Source: JAVXCQ01 sp036659415 (lineage in GTDB: Bacteria > Bacillota > Negativicutes > Acidaminococcales > Acidaminococcaceae). From it: 64,000 nt of DNA. The position numbers and the translations under genes are program-made. Position 1 is the first letter of the stretch. Every line of letters starts with the position of its first letter. Where the stretch lies: NCBI GenBank assembly GCA_036659415.1, contig JAVXCQ010000006.1, positions 13,791-77,790 of the forward strand. The letters are read 5' to 3'. This document shows positions 8,618-16,647 of the stretch, one piece after another. The notes beneath the pieces are model-generated. The model was not told where the DNA came from and searched no databases. It saw only the letters and a program-made list of their open reading frames with translations.

Positions 8618-9115
8618 TTAAAAATATTTGTGTTCCCGTTTGCAAATCGCACCGGTGGCCGGATTAAGCTCTAATTTAACAGTAAATTTAGTGGCGGTAA
8701 ACTTAGCTTCATATTCAGTTAGACCGTTTTCGGTGTCTTGGGTGATAACTAAATTTTGGGCATCTGGATAAGCGGCGAGAACAATGGCTTTAATGTCAGC
8801 TTCCGTTTGGTTAACAGTGGCACTTTTAGCAGTGTTTGCGCCCTTAATCTCTATTGTCTTGATTTTGCCAGTAGCGGCTATTACTTCAACTTCATAATAT
8901 TCTAAAGTGGCAGGATCTTGGAAAGAAACTTCAAACTCATCTTCGTCGTTTTTAATACCTAAGTAATTGATGTTTGCAGGTACCTCTGCTTTAGCAACAG
9001 CAATGGCTTGTTCCTTTTGAGCCAAAGTAGCTTGTAGTGGACCGGCAAAACAGGTAGCGCAGATTGCGAGCATAAAAAGCGCAATCACAGAGAAAATAGT
9101 TTTCTTTAAATTCAT
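8618..9115 (-). CDS. secreted PepSY-domain protein
   Basis: 165 residues with an N-terminal signal peptide (about 1-24) and two PepSY-like repeats: one around YLGIKNDEDEFEVSFQDPATLEYYEVEVIAATGKI and one around EYEAKFTATKFTVKLELNPATGAI. PepSY domains occur as inhibitors or regulators of extracellular proteases, and stand-alone forms are common envelope proteins. ATG 9115 has AAGGAGGA nine bases upstream; the longer frame to 9148 lacks a site. Monocistronic. Confidence 0.85.
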   Translation of the reverse strand: MNLKKTIFSVIALFMLAICATCFAGPLQATLAQKEQAIAVAKAEVPANINYLGIKNDEDEFEVSFQDPATLEYYEVEVIAATGKIKTIEIKGANTAKSATVNQTEADIKAIVLAAYPDAQNLVITQDTENGLTEYEAKFTATKFTVKLELNPATGAICKREHKYF

Positions 9116-9245
9116 AAGAACTCCTCCTTTTTGTAAAGCGCAAGGCACTTTAACTTTAATTTATTATATCATATTTAATTGTTTTAAACGAAAATGGACA
9201 CAAAAAATCAGCATATTTCGTAAGAAATATGCTGATACTTTTAAA

Positions 9246-9322
9246 TGGTGGCCCCGGCAGGATTCGAACCTGCGACCTTTTGATTCGTAGTCAAACGCTC
9301 TATCCAGCTGAGCTACGGAGTC
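9246..9322 (-). tRNA. tRNA-Arg(ACG), copy 1
   Basis: 77 nt on the minus strand including encoded CCA. Anticodon stem-loop TTTGA-CTACGAA-TCAAA gives anticodon ACG (A34 is normally edited to inosine). The D-arm GCTC/GAGC and T-arm GCAGG/CCTGC pair perfectly. The acceptor has an unusual A2-C71 mismatch (5' GACTCCG, 3' CGGGGCC). Confidence 0.95.
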
Positions 9323-9346
9323 GTACGTTAAGCAAATATTTAAATT

Positions 9347-9423
9347 TGGTGGCCCCGGCGGGATTCGAACCTGCGACCTTTTGATTCGTAGTCAAACGCT
9401 CTATCCAGCTGAGCTACGGAGTC
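9347..9423 (-). tRNA. tRNA-Arg(ACG), copy 2
   Basis: 77 nt, 24 bases from copy 1 and differing at one base. That change turns the T-stem pair A51-U63 into an A-C mismatch (GCAGG/CCCGC). It has the same anticodon ACG and the same A2-C71 acceptor mismatch. In transcription order this copy comes first. Confidence 0.93.
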
Positions 9424-9517
9424 ACGACTTAACAAGGGATATTATATCGACAATGCACGCTCTTGTCAATATAATTTTAGTAAATATTTATTTGTGGCAG
9501 GAAGTAGGGGCGCAGGG

Positions 9518-9546
9518 TTGACTTTGTTACTCTTGCTAGGTATAAT
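9518..9546 (+). promoter_or_regulatory. promoter of the symporter T-box leader
   Basis: TTGACT (9518-9523), 17-base spacer, TATAAT (9541-9546). Predicted start near 9553, giving a leader of about 350 nt. Confidence 0.88.
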
Positions 9547-9754
9547 GGCAACATAAATGAAAAACGTGATTGTGATGACGAAGAAAAGTATTCTGTACAG
9601 GACGCCTTCAGAGAACCGGAGTGGTGAAAACCGGTGACGAAAATGCAGAAGAAGTTCCCTTCCGAGCTGCTAGCTGAAAATTTAGTAGGCGAGGCCGTGT
9701 TCCTGCGTTAAAGGATTGAGAGTGGATGCAAAAGCATTCCAATATTGGGTGGTA

Positions 9755-9798
9755 CCGCGGCAAATGTTCGTCCCAGAACAGCCGGGGTTATTTTTTTT
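9755..9798 (+). terminator. T-box terminator 1
   Basis: CCGCGGC pairs with GCCGGGG (one mismatch) stacked on TGTTC/GAACA, followed by TTA and eight T. It shares bases with the first antiterminator, so the two folds exclude each other. Confidence 0.82.
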
Positions 9799-9839
9799 GG
9801 AACTTTTGTGTCAAATTGGGTGGTACCACGATATTTTAT

Positions 9840-9865
9840 CGTCCCTTTAGAGGGGCGCTTTTTTT
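9840..9865 (+). terminator. T-box terminator 2
   Basis: CGTCCC (9840-9845) pairs with GGGGCG (9852-9857), loop TTTAGA, then seven T. It competes with the second antiterminator helix for CGTCCC. Confidence 0.85.
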
Positions 9866-9901
9866 ATGCCCCAAAACATAAAAAGAGGAGATGGTTTTGG
9901 G

Positions 9902-11290
9902 ATGTCAGTTTCACTGGTAATTTTAATTCTCTATATTGTGGCTTTGTTTGGTATTAGTTGGTATGCTAAAAAAAGAAGTGAAGGTTCCATGGAAAATTAT
10001 GCTTTAGCTGGCCGCAAACTTAATGCACCGCTCATTGGTGTTTCGATTATTGGGTTAGCAGTAGGAGGTGCCTCGACGATCGGGGTTTCTGAACACGCTT
10101 TTAAAGTAGGTCTTGCTGCTGGGTGGTATACGATTGCGTGGGGTATCGGTGCCGTGGTGATGGGACTGTTCTTAGCACGCAAATATCGACAAGCGGAAAT
10201 TACTACGATTTCAGAGCTCATTGAAAGGCATCATGACAATAAAGCAGTGATCTTGGGCGTTATCTGTCAGATCGTTATTCAACTGGTAATTATTTCTTTA
10301 CAATATATTGCCGGCGGGAGTATTTTGCACGCTATTATGCCGGAAATTTTTGATTTTAGGACAGGGATGATTATGAGCGCGGTGACTTTCATTAGTATTA
10401 CCTTTATTGGTGGTATGTGGTCAGCAAGCTTGGCTAATGTGTTGAATATTATTTTGATTTATGGCGGCATTATGGTAGCAACCTGGATTCAGCTAAGTAA
10501 TGTGGGGGGGCTTGGTCAGTTATCCTTACAATTACCTCCAAATATCCCTTGGCTCGATCCGATTGCTGGGGTGGGGCTAACAGGTATTATGGCTTGGATT
10601 ACGGTGCTGGTAACGGTTAATTTATCCTTGCAGAGTATTATTCAAATTTCCTTAGGCGCCAAAGACGCCGCTACGGCTAAACGAGGTTTTATTTGGGGCG
10701 GGATTTTGATGATTCCTATCGGGTTCATGGCGGCACTTTTGGGTGTTTGTGCCAAAGCCTCTTATCCAGAGGCGCAAGCGGCACTGGCTTTGCCTCAGGT
10801 TATTGTTAGTATGCAACCAATTTTGGCTGGTACTACTTTGGCAGCTTTATGGGCGGCAGATGTTTCCACGGCGTGTAATTTACTGCTGAGTGCAGGCACC
10901 ATGTTTTCCAATGATATTTACAAACGTTTCATTAATCCAACCTGTAGTGATGCCAAACAACTGTCGATGATGCGTTTGTGTGTTGTTATTGCCGGTGGGT
11001 TAACGGTTTTTATGGCCATGAGCATTTCCGGTATTTTAAATACCATCATGGCGGGACTTAGTTTGACGGCAGCTTTTAGTGTGCTGGTAATTGTCGCTTT
11101 GTTTTTCCCTCGCTACTGCTGTAAGGCTGCCGGCTTTAATACCCTGCTAGTGGGACTGGTGCTTTTAATTACGTGGCAATTGGTACCGGCAATTCGTATT
11201 TTGCCACATGTTATTTATGCGGAGTGGTTGGCTTGTACCTTAACCTACGCTTTAACTTTTTTGATTGCTCCCGAAAAAAAGGTGTTGTAA
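9902..11290 (+). CDS. sodium:solute symporter family transporter under T-box control
   Basis: About 462 residues of the SSS family (Na+/substrate symport, LeuT-like fold, around 13 helices). The N-terminus reads LYIVALFGISWYAKKRSEG, followed by ENYALAGRKL and GLAVGGASTIGVSEHAF, which match the first helices of the family. ATG 9902 follows GAGGAG by 11 bases; an in-frame ATG at 9866 sits in the tail of terminator 2 and is unlikely. Being the only gene after an amino-acid T-box, it most likely imports the amino acid sensed, phenylalanine or possibly valine. SSS members also carry proline, pantothenate and acetate, so the substrate is inference from the leader. Confidence 0.88.
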   Translation: MSVSLVILILYIVALFGISWYAKKRSEGSMENYALAGRKLNAPLIGVSIIGLAVGGASTIGVSEHAFKVGLAAGWYTIAWGIGAVVMGLFLARKYRQAEITTISELIERHHDNKAVILGVICQIVIQLVIISLQYIAGGSILHAIMPEIFDFRTGMIMSAVTFISITFIGGMWSASLANVLNIILIYGGIMVATWIQLSNVGGLGQLSLQLPPNIPWLDPIAGVGLTGIMAWITVLVTVNLSLQSIIQISLGAKDAATAKRGFIWGGILMIPIGFMAALLGVCAKASYPEAQAALALPQVIVSMQPILAGTTLAALWAADVSTACNLLLSAGTMFSNDIYKRFINPTCSDAKQLSMMRLCVVIAGGLTVFMAMSISGILNTIMAGLSLTAAFSVLVIVALFFPRYCCKAAGFNTLLVGLVLLITWQLVPAIRILPHVIYAEWLACTLTYALTFLIAPEKKVL

Positions 11291-11301
11291 AGTATGAACA
11301 T

Positions 11302-11347
11302 AAAACTCTAGAAGGACTAGTCCCTCTAGAGTTTTATTGTTTTTTTA
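11302..11347 (+). terminator. terminator of the symporter gene
   Basis: AAAACTCTAG / CTAGAGTTTT perfect 10-bp stem extended by AGGACTAGTCC inside the loop, then ATTG and seven T. Confidence 0.88.
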
Positions 11348-11394
11348 CAATCATAATGTTAAGATAAAAATAACAGGGACGGGGGGGCATAGCA

Positions 11395-12063
11395 ATGCGA
11401 ATTTTATTTGCTGAGGATGATAAAATGCTGGGGGAGTTAGTAGCAACTATGCTAAAAAGGGCGGGTTTTCAAGTTGATTGGGTGGAACGTGGTGATGAAG
11501 CCTACCGTAAGGTTTACAGCGCTAACTATGACTTGGTGATTTTGGATTGGATGTTACCTGGTTTGAGTGGTATCGAAATTTGCAAATGTTTGCGTGAAGA
11601 ACTGTACTGTGGTAAGTTGTTGCTTTTAACAGCCCGTGACGGGCTCGAGGATATCGTTTGTGGGCTTAATAGTGGCGCTGATGACTATTTGGTGAAACCT
11701 TTCGAATTTGCAGAATTAGTGGCGCGTATAAAAGCATTAGTCAGACGGCTAGGGGAGTTTCAACCGGAGGAAATTAGGTGTGGCCAATTCAGACTAAATC
11801 GAACGGAAAAAACTTTGTTACTAGAAGAACATTGCTTGCAACTGACTCCGAGAGAATTTGACCTCATTGATCTTTTGATGAGAAATAAGGGACAAGTTCT
11901 TCCGCGTGAAATCTTGATTGATCGGGTGTGGGGTATTAATAGTGAAGTTACAACCAATAATCTTGATGCCCACATTAAGCTTTTACGCAAAAAGCTAGCC
12001 ACTTTAACGGACAGTGATTTTATTAAAACTGTGCGTGGTGTTGGCTATAAAATTGAGGGATAA
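11395..12063 (+). CDS. OmpR-family response regulator
   Basis: 222 residues: receiver domain with acidic pocket (AEDDK, 7-9), phospho-acceptor D51 in LVILDWMLPG, switch Thr in LLTAR and Lys in LVKPFE. It is followed by a winged-helix DNA-binding domain (about 125-220, LTPREFDLIDLLMRNKGQVLPRE, DAHIKLLRKKL, TVRGVGYKI). It lies 2 bases upstream of its kinase. The pair sits directly before an ArnT-like glycosyltransferase gene, suggesting control of envelope lipid modification. Confidence 0.96.
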   Translation: MRILFAEDDKMLGELVATMLKRAGFQVDWVERGDEAYRKVYSANYDLVILDWMLPGLSGIEICKCLREELYCGKLLLLTARDGLEDIVCGLNSGADDYLVKPFEFAELVARIKALVRRLGEFQPEEIRCGQFRLNRTEKTLLLEEHCLQLTPREFDLIDLLMRNKGQVLPREILIDRVWGINSEVTTNNLDAHIKLLRKKLATLTDSDFIKTVRGVGYKIEG

Positions 12064-12065
12064 TA

Positions 12066-13325
12066 ATGTTTGAAAAAATACGCAGACAATTAACAATTAT
12101 TTATATGCTGATTTTTAGTACCTTTTTAATTGTTTTTGCATTTGCCAGTTTTGAAATAGTGCTGATGGCTCTAACCCGCGAAATTACTTTTAATGTGGCG
12201 GAAATGGTCAAAATGGAAGCACAGGAGTATGCTGAATTAGGTGTGCATCCATTGCTTCCGAAAACATTAGCTGAAGAGCAGGCATTTGCTTATTTGCTGG
12301 ACAATGAGGGCAAGGTAATTTTAAATCAAATGGGTAGCGGCGAATTAGCACAAAAGCTTATTATTCAAAAACAAGAGTGGGTTGATGCCGAAGACCACAA
12401 AGAATTAATCTTTTTAGAAAAAGCCAACGGGGAACGGGGAGTTTTTATTGCCGGCCAAAGCCCAGTGATTAAGAACGGTACCGTGGTGGGGACGCTCTAT
12501 ATTTTTCGCAATTTGACTAGATATTATGAGGCCAGCACCAGTGCGGCGAAAATCATAGCGATTTTAATCCTTTTATTTCTGGCGATTGCCGGCTATATTG
12601 GGTATTATTTGGCAGGTAAAAATCTCTTGCCCATTAAAACAGCGTTTCAAAAGCAAAAAGAATTTGTCGCCGATGCGTCCCATGAACTTAGAACCCCACT
12701 GGCGGTATTAACAATAGCGACGGAGGCTATTGAGGCCGATGAGGACAGTCATTTTAGTCCTTTTGCCCGGGAGGTGTTTGCGAATGTGAAGACGGAGATT
12801 AAGGCTATTAATAAACTTACGGGGACGTTACTGACTTTGGCACGTGCTGATGACAAAGGGTTGATCCTGGTGAAGGAAGAAGCAAGCATTAATGGGTTAG
12901 TTGCTGAGGTTCTGACTCTTTTACAACCGTTGGCGTATAAAAACCAGCTAGAAATTAACTACCAACAGTCAGAACAGATTGTTTGCAAAGTGGATAAAGA
13001 AAAAATTAAACAATTGGTAACGATTATTGTGGACAATGCGATTAAATATTCGTTACCCCAAAACCAAATAACGGTGTCACTAGCCGTTGTTAGCAAAGAA
13101 GTGGTCTTGACCATTGCCGATGCAGGTGTAGGAATGACGGCAGAAGAACAAAAACATATTTTTGAACGGTTTTATCGAGCAGATAAAACCAGGTCGAGAG
13201 TAGACGGTGGGTTTGGTCTGGGGCTAGCAATTGCTAACTGGATTGTTAAACAACATCGAGGACGAATCGTCGTTACTAGTAAGCCGGGCTGTGGTAGTAG
13301 TTTTGCGATTTTTTTACCACTCTAG
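12066..13325 (+). CDS. sensor histidine kinase
   Basis: 419 residues. Membrane helix about 10-35, extracytoplasmic sensor about 40-158, second helix about 160-183, then HisKA with the phospho-accepting H206 in ASHELRTPLAVL. The HATPase_c domain has the N-box VDNAIKYS, G1 DAGVGM, F-box FERFYRADK and G2 GGFGLGLAI. It phosphorylates the adjacent OmpR-type regulator. There is no HAMP of normal length between the second helix and HisKA. The ligand is unknown; the small sensor domain has no recognisable acidic patch. Confidence 0.95.
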   Translation: MFEKIRRQLTIIYMLIFSTFLIVFAFASFEIVLMALTREITFNVAEMVKMEAQEYAELGVHPLLPKTLAEEQAFAYLLDNEGKVILNQMGSGELAQKLIIQKQEWVDAEDHKELIFLEKANGERGVFIAGQSPVIKNGTVVGTLYIFRNLTRYYEASTSAAKIIAILILLFLAIAGYIGYYLAGKNLLPIKTAFQKQKEFVADASHELRTPLAVLTIATEAIEADEDSHFSPFAREVFANVKTEIKAINKLTGTLLTLARADDKGLILVKEEASINGLVAEVLTLLQPLAYKNQLEINYQQSEQIVCKVDKEKIKQLVTIIVDNAIKYSLPQNQITVSLAVVSKEVVLTIADAGVGMTAEEQKHIFERFYRADKTRSRVDGGFGLGLAIANWIVKQHRGRIVVTSKPGCGSSFAIFLPL

Positions 13326-13395
13326 TTAACTTCAGCAATTTTTCAGTCTAGTTGTTTATACTAAAAAAAAGTAATGATGGGGTGAGGGGTATTTT

Positions 13396-15018
13396 ATGTC
13401 AAAAAAGCTGATCTATTTATTAGGACTGCTCAGTATGGTACTGTTATTCGGGTGCAATGAGGTGATGCTGGTTACGGACAGCGTAGAATCTAATTATGCT
13501 TTGACCGCCAAAGAAATGGTGCTTTCAGGGGACTGGGTGTCCCCACAGATCTACGGTAATTATTGGTTTGATAAACCGGTCTTTTTTTATTGGTTGACCG
13601 CTTTAGGGTACAAGTTATTTGGTATCAACGAATTTGCTTCACGTTTTTTCCCTGCGTTATTTGGTTTGAGTGCTTTGGTGCTAATTGCTTGGGGCGGGAA
13701 AAAATTATACAACAATCAGGGCGGAATTTTTAGTGCTTTTATTTTGGCTTCCACTGTGGAATTCTTTTTAATCAGTAAATCAGTGATTACGGACGCTACG
13801 TTATTCACGTTTTTTAGTGGAGCGCTCCTTTTTTATTATTTAGGTTATAGCAGTACGAATAAAAACTACTACTATGGTACATATGCTTTTTGTGCGCTGG
13901 CTACACTAACAAAAGGACCTATTGGGTTCTTGTTGCCGGGGCTGATTATTTGTTTATTTATTATTGCGGACCGCGGTTGGGCGTCTTTGAAACAAGCAAA
14001 ACTTTTCACTGGCAGCATTTTATTTTTATTAATTGCAACACCGTGGTACTATCAAATGTATGCTATCCATGGCTCGGCCTTTTTGGATATGTTTCTCGGT
14101 ACGCATAACTTTTTGCGGGCTACTGTTTCAGAACATCCAAGAGATAACGTGATTTATTATTATACTTTAGTCACCTTATTAGCTTTTTTCCCCTGGGTGG
14201 GCTTTTTACCGCAAGTAGTGAAGGATTGTTTTAAGCCAACGGCTCAATGGCAAAAACCTCCAAGCAAAGAATTGTTTTTACTGATTTGGACGGTTACGAT
14301 TTTTATTTTCTTTCAATCGATGGCGACTAAATATTTAACTTATACTTATCCCATGTTATTTCCCCTATCGCTCTTGCTAGGTGGTTATTTGAGCAAAAAA
14401 ATGACACAAGTGCGTTTAGGTGGCATTTTATTATACAATTTCGCTTTCTACCTATTCTTAGTTGCTGCTGCCATTTGGGCAGAACGCTTCGAGGGCATTG
14501 GCGTGCGTTCCATTTGGCTACTTATCCTCATCATTGTATTGGGTATGGCCTATGGCCTTTATAGCTACCTCAAGGGCAACAAGGAAAGCGTGCTTGCTAG
14601 TATGATGGTAACCGCGATTGCCTTCAACTTCTGTTTAGTGTGGTCAGTGGCGGTACCTATGACTCAGTTGCGTTCGGCCAAAGAGGTTGCGGTTGCTTTA
14701 GATACGGATTATCCAACTTACGATACAGTGTACTGTTTTAGTGATTATCCAACTTCTGCTGTTTTTTATTCCAATAAGCGTATTGTAAAAGTGATGGCAG
14801 CTAGTGACGTGGCAGGTTTCAAACCGGCAGCTTTTAGCTGGTCCATTAAGAATATTATGCCTTATGCCACCTTTGAAGAGGCTTTGGCGACAAAGCAGCC
14901 TGTGACGATTGTTAAAGAAAAAAATTACAAGGATTTTTTACAGGTAGGAGATAAACAATGGCAAACGGTTAATAAAAAAGGCGGTTGGTATATCTTACAA
15001 CGGCAGGAAAATAAGTAA
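13396..15018 (+). CDS. ArnT/PMT-family (GT83-like) lipid-linked glycosyltransferase
   Basis: 540-residue polytopic protein of the GT-C superfamily, moving a sugar from a polyprenyl-phosphate donor onto an acceptor outside the membrane. Family marks near the N-terminus: TDSVESNYALTAKEMVLSGDW, then NYWFDKPVFFYWLTALGYKLFG (K-P pair after the first loop), FASRFFPALFG and LTKGPIGFLLPG. About 11-12 helices are followed by a soluble C-terminal domain (about 430-540). In diderms, ArnT adds aminoarabinose to lipid A. Acceptor and sugar cannot be told from sequence; no arn sugar-synthesis genes are present here. It follows a two-component system by 70 bases. Confidence 0.85.
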   Translation: MSKKLIYLLGLLSMVLLFGCNEVMLVTDSVESNYALTAKEMVLSGDWVSPQIYGNYWFDKPVFFYWLTALGYKLFGINEFASRFFPALFGLSALVLIAWGGKKLYNNQGGIFSAFILASTVEFFLISKSVITDATLFTFFSGALLFYYLGYSSTNKNYYYGTYAFCALATLTKGPIGFLLPGLIICLFIIADRGWASLKQAKLFTGSILFLLIATPWYYQMYAIHGSAFLDMFLGTHNFLRATVSEHPRDNVIYYYTLVTLLAFFPWVGFLPQVVKDCFKPTAQWQKPPSKELFLLIWTVTIFIFFQSMATKYLTYTYPMLFPLSLLLGGYLSKKMTQVRLGGILLYNFAFYLFLVAAAIWAERFEGIGVRSIWLLILIIVLGMAYGLYSYLKGNKESVLASMMVTAIAFNFCLVWSVAVPMTQLRSAKEVAVALDTDYPTYDTVYCFSDYPTSAVFYSNKRIVKVMAASDVAGFKPAAFSWSIKNIMPYATFEEALATKQPVTIVKEKNYKDFLQVGDKQWQTVNKKGGWYILQRQENK

Positions 15019-15040
15019 CAAGACGGACAACTTAAACAAC

Positions 15041-15082
15041 GAGGTAATGAGTGCGCTACAGACGGTGCTCATTACCTTTTTT
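15041..15082 (+). terminator. terminator after the ArnT-like gene
   Basis: Stem GGTAATGAG / CTCATTACC with extra inner pairing, followed by six T. Confidence 0.88.
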
Positions 15083-15159
15083 ATTTGGAAACTTTTTGTG
15101 AACAGGCAGGGAAAAGCAAAAAGATAGCTAATACTAACAAAGTAATAGGTTGCTAGAAA

Positions 15160-15177
15160 TCAGTTCATTGCAACTGA
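15160..15177 (+). promoter_or_regulatory. candidate operator upstream of the WYL regulator
   Basis: Perfect inverted repeat TCAGTT-N6-AACTGA about 35 bases before the WYL-regulator start. Placement suits autoregulation; no clear -35/-10 was found around it. Confidence 0.35.
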
Positions 15178-15210
15178 GAAATAAGTAAGAAGCACGCAGG
15201 AGGTGTCCAT

Positions 15211-16197
15211 ATGCCAAAATCAATGAATCAAAAATCCAAGTTGTTACATATTCAAAAAATCTTATTGGAAGAAACTGATGAGCTGCATACAATAACGGTT
15301 AACCAAATTATTGCGAAACTAGCAGAGCGCGGGATTGCGGCTGAACGTAAAAGCATTTATGATGATATTGACACCTTGCAAAAATTCGGACTGGATGTTA
15401 TTTGTACTCGTAGCCGTTCTAATGCGTATTTTGTGGGAGCACGCGTTTTTGAACTGCCCGAATTAAAATTGTTGGTTGATGCAGTAGAAGCCTCTAAATT
15501 TATTACTGGGAGAAAAAGTTTAGAACTGATTAAAAAGCTGGAACAGTGCACTAGTAAATTCCAAGCTCGCAATTTACACCGGCAGGTGTTTGTGCAAAAC
15601 AGAATTAAAAATATGCACGAGAGTATCTACTACAATGTGGATAAACTGCACTTAGCGATTGCCGAGAAAAAACAGATTACTTTCAAATACATGGAATGGA
15701 CGCTGGATAAAGGTGAAACAGTGCGCAAAAATGGCGGTAAATATTGCGAAAATCCATGTGCCTTGTGTTGGGAAAATGATAATTACTACCTTATCGCTTA
15801 CAATACTAAACATGGTAACTGCGTGCATTACCGTGTAGATCGCATGGCCGAGGTGGAGATGCTGGAAACGGCCAGTGATTTTGGTGACTTGCAGTGCCCC
15901 TTTGATCCCGTGGCCTACACTAAACAATATTTTGGTATGTTTGGGGGAGAAGTAACGGAGGTAACCCTGCAATTTGCTAATGAATTAATCGGTGTGGTGA
16001 TTGACCGTTTTGGCAAAAATATCTCCATTAAAAAAGATACTAATGAAGATTTTATTATTAAAGTTAGTGTTGCTGTTAGCCCAGTATTCTTTGGTTGGCT
16101 CCTGGGGTTAGGCGCTAAAGTTAAAATTTTAGGACCAGAAGCTGTGCAACATGATATGGTTAAATATTGTAAAAAAATTCTTAACAACTACAAATAA
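15211..16197 (+). CDS. WYL-domain transcriptional regulator
   Basis: 328 residues: an N-terminal winged helix (about 8-75, HIQKILLEETDELHTITVNQII, AERKSIYDDIDTLQKFG), a linker helix region, a WYL domain (about 145-235, with ENPCALCWENDNYYLIAYN and HYRVDRMAEVEML) and a C-terminal WCX extension ending near 325. WYL domains sense nucleic-acid or small ligands and often regulate stress, DNA-damage or anti-phage genes. Here the canonical W-Y-L triad is rendered CWENDNYYLIAY. AGGAGGTG precedes ATG 15211. It heads a compact operon with two unrecognised genes and an ArsC/Spx-like gene. Confidence 0.9.
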   Translation: MPKSMNQKSKLLHIQKILLEETDELHTITVNQIIAKLAERGIAAERKSIYDDIDTLQKFGLDVICTRSRSNAYFVGARVFELPELKLLVDAVEASKFITGRKSLELIKKLEQCTSKFQARNLHRQVFVQNRIKNMHESIYYNVDKLHLAIAEKKQITFKYMEWTLDKGETVRKNGGKYCENPCALCWENDNYYLIAYNTKHGNCVHYRVDRMAEVEMLETASDFGDLQCPFDPVAYTKQYFGMFGGEVTEVTLQFANELIGVVIDRFGKNISIKKDTNEDFIIKVSVAVSPVFFGWLLGLGAKVKILGPEAVQHDMVKYCKKILNNYK

Positions 16198-16208
16198 AAG
16201 GGGATAAT

Positions 16209-16637
16209 ATGGAAAAAACAGTAGAAAATATTATGGAATTAAAGTACCCACATCCGCATATTAAGCCACAGGCTACTTATACGGACACTATTGATGAAGC
16301 TGGTGCGATTGATAAGGATTTAGGTTACGCCGAAGGCTCTTTTAGCGACGCCAGACCTTACCGCATTGAGTGTTGGGTTATCGAACAAGTTGTAATGGCT
16401 ACTATTTATTTTTCTGACCGCAATATAAAAACTTGGCAGAAAGAACAACTAATTACTTATCTAGAGCAGGAAAAGCTTGTGGAATGGTTAACTGTAGAAA
16501 AAAATTTGCAAGGCAAGCAAGCTAAAGATGATTTAGGCATTGCACTGTGGGTAGTTAATATTAAACTAAAAGATGAAAAAGAACAATTTGCCAAGCTTAA
16601 GGTTACATTAGTACCTTATCAACAATTGAACGAGTAG
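16209..16637 (+). CDS. unrecognised 142-residue protein in the WYL operon
   Basis: I do not recognise this family. It starts 11 bases after the WYL regulator with AAAGGGGAT ahead of ATG. No signal peptide or membrane segment is visible. The N-terminal third is polar (KYPHPHIKPQATYTDTIDEAGAIDKDLGYAEG) and the rest alternates strands and helices (RIECWVIEQVVMATIYFSD, then KEQLITYLEQEKLVEWL). The C-terminus (LGIALWVVNIKLKDEKEQFAKLKVTLVPY) looks like two beta strands. It is likely a soluble cytoplasmic protein acting with its neighbours. Confidence 0.75.
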   Translation: MEKTVENIMELKYPHPHIKPQATYTDTIDEAGAIDKDLGYAEGSFSDARPYRIECWVIEQVVMATIYFSDRNIKTWQKEQLITYLEQEKLVEWLTVEKNLQGKQAKDDLGIALWVVNIKLKDEKEQFAKLKVTLVPYQQLNE

Positions 16638-16647
16638 GTGCAAACAA

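Larger units (their letters stand above)
9553..9865 (+). promoter_or_regulatory. T-box leader with one stem I and two antiterminator/terminator modules
   Basis: Stem I spans about 9575-9690, with an AGTA/GAA specifier-loop signature, AG bulge (CAGAGA) and distal GGTG loop. The specifier is read as TTC (Phe) near 9656, by comparison with the ileS leader in this window; GTT (Val) is the alternative register. Two complete T-boxes follow. Module 1 has GGG-TGGTACC-GCG pairing with CGTCCC at 9747-9774 and a terminator at 9755-9798. Module 2 has GGG-TGGTACC-ACG with CGTCCC at 9818-9845 and a terminator at 9840-9865. Only 17 bases lie between terminator 1 and T-box 2, so there is no second specifier stem. 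Confidence 0.88.

Noticed and set aside
9745..9957. Short open frame over the T-box leader
   Set aside because: Runs through both terminator hairpins and the true symporter start; no ribosome binding site.
13396..13470. Possible lipobox (LLFGC) in the ArnT-like protein
   Set aside because: Residue before Gly-Cys is Phe and the segment is the first of many membrane helices, as in the family.
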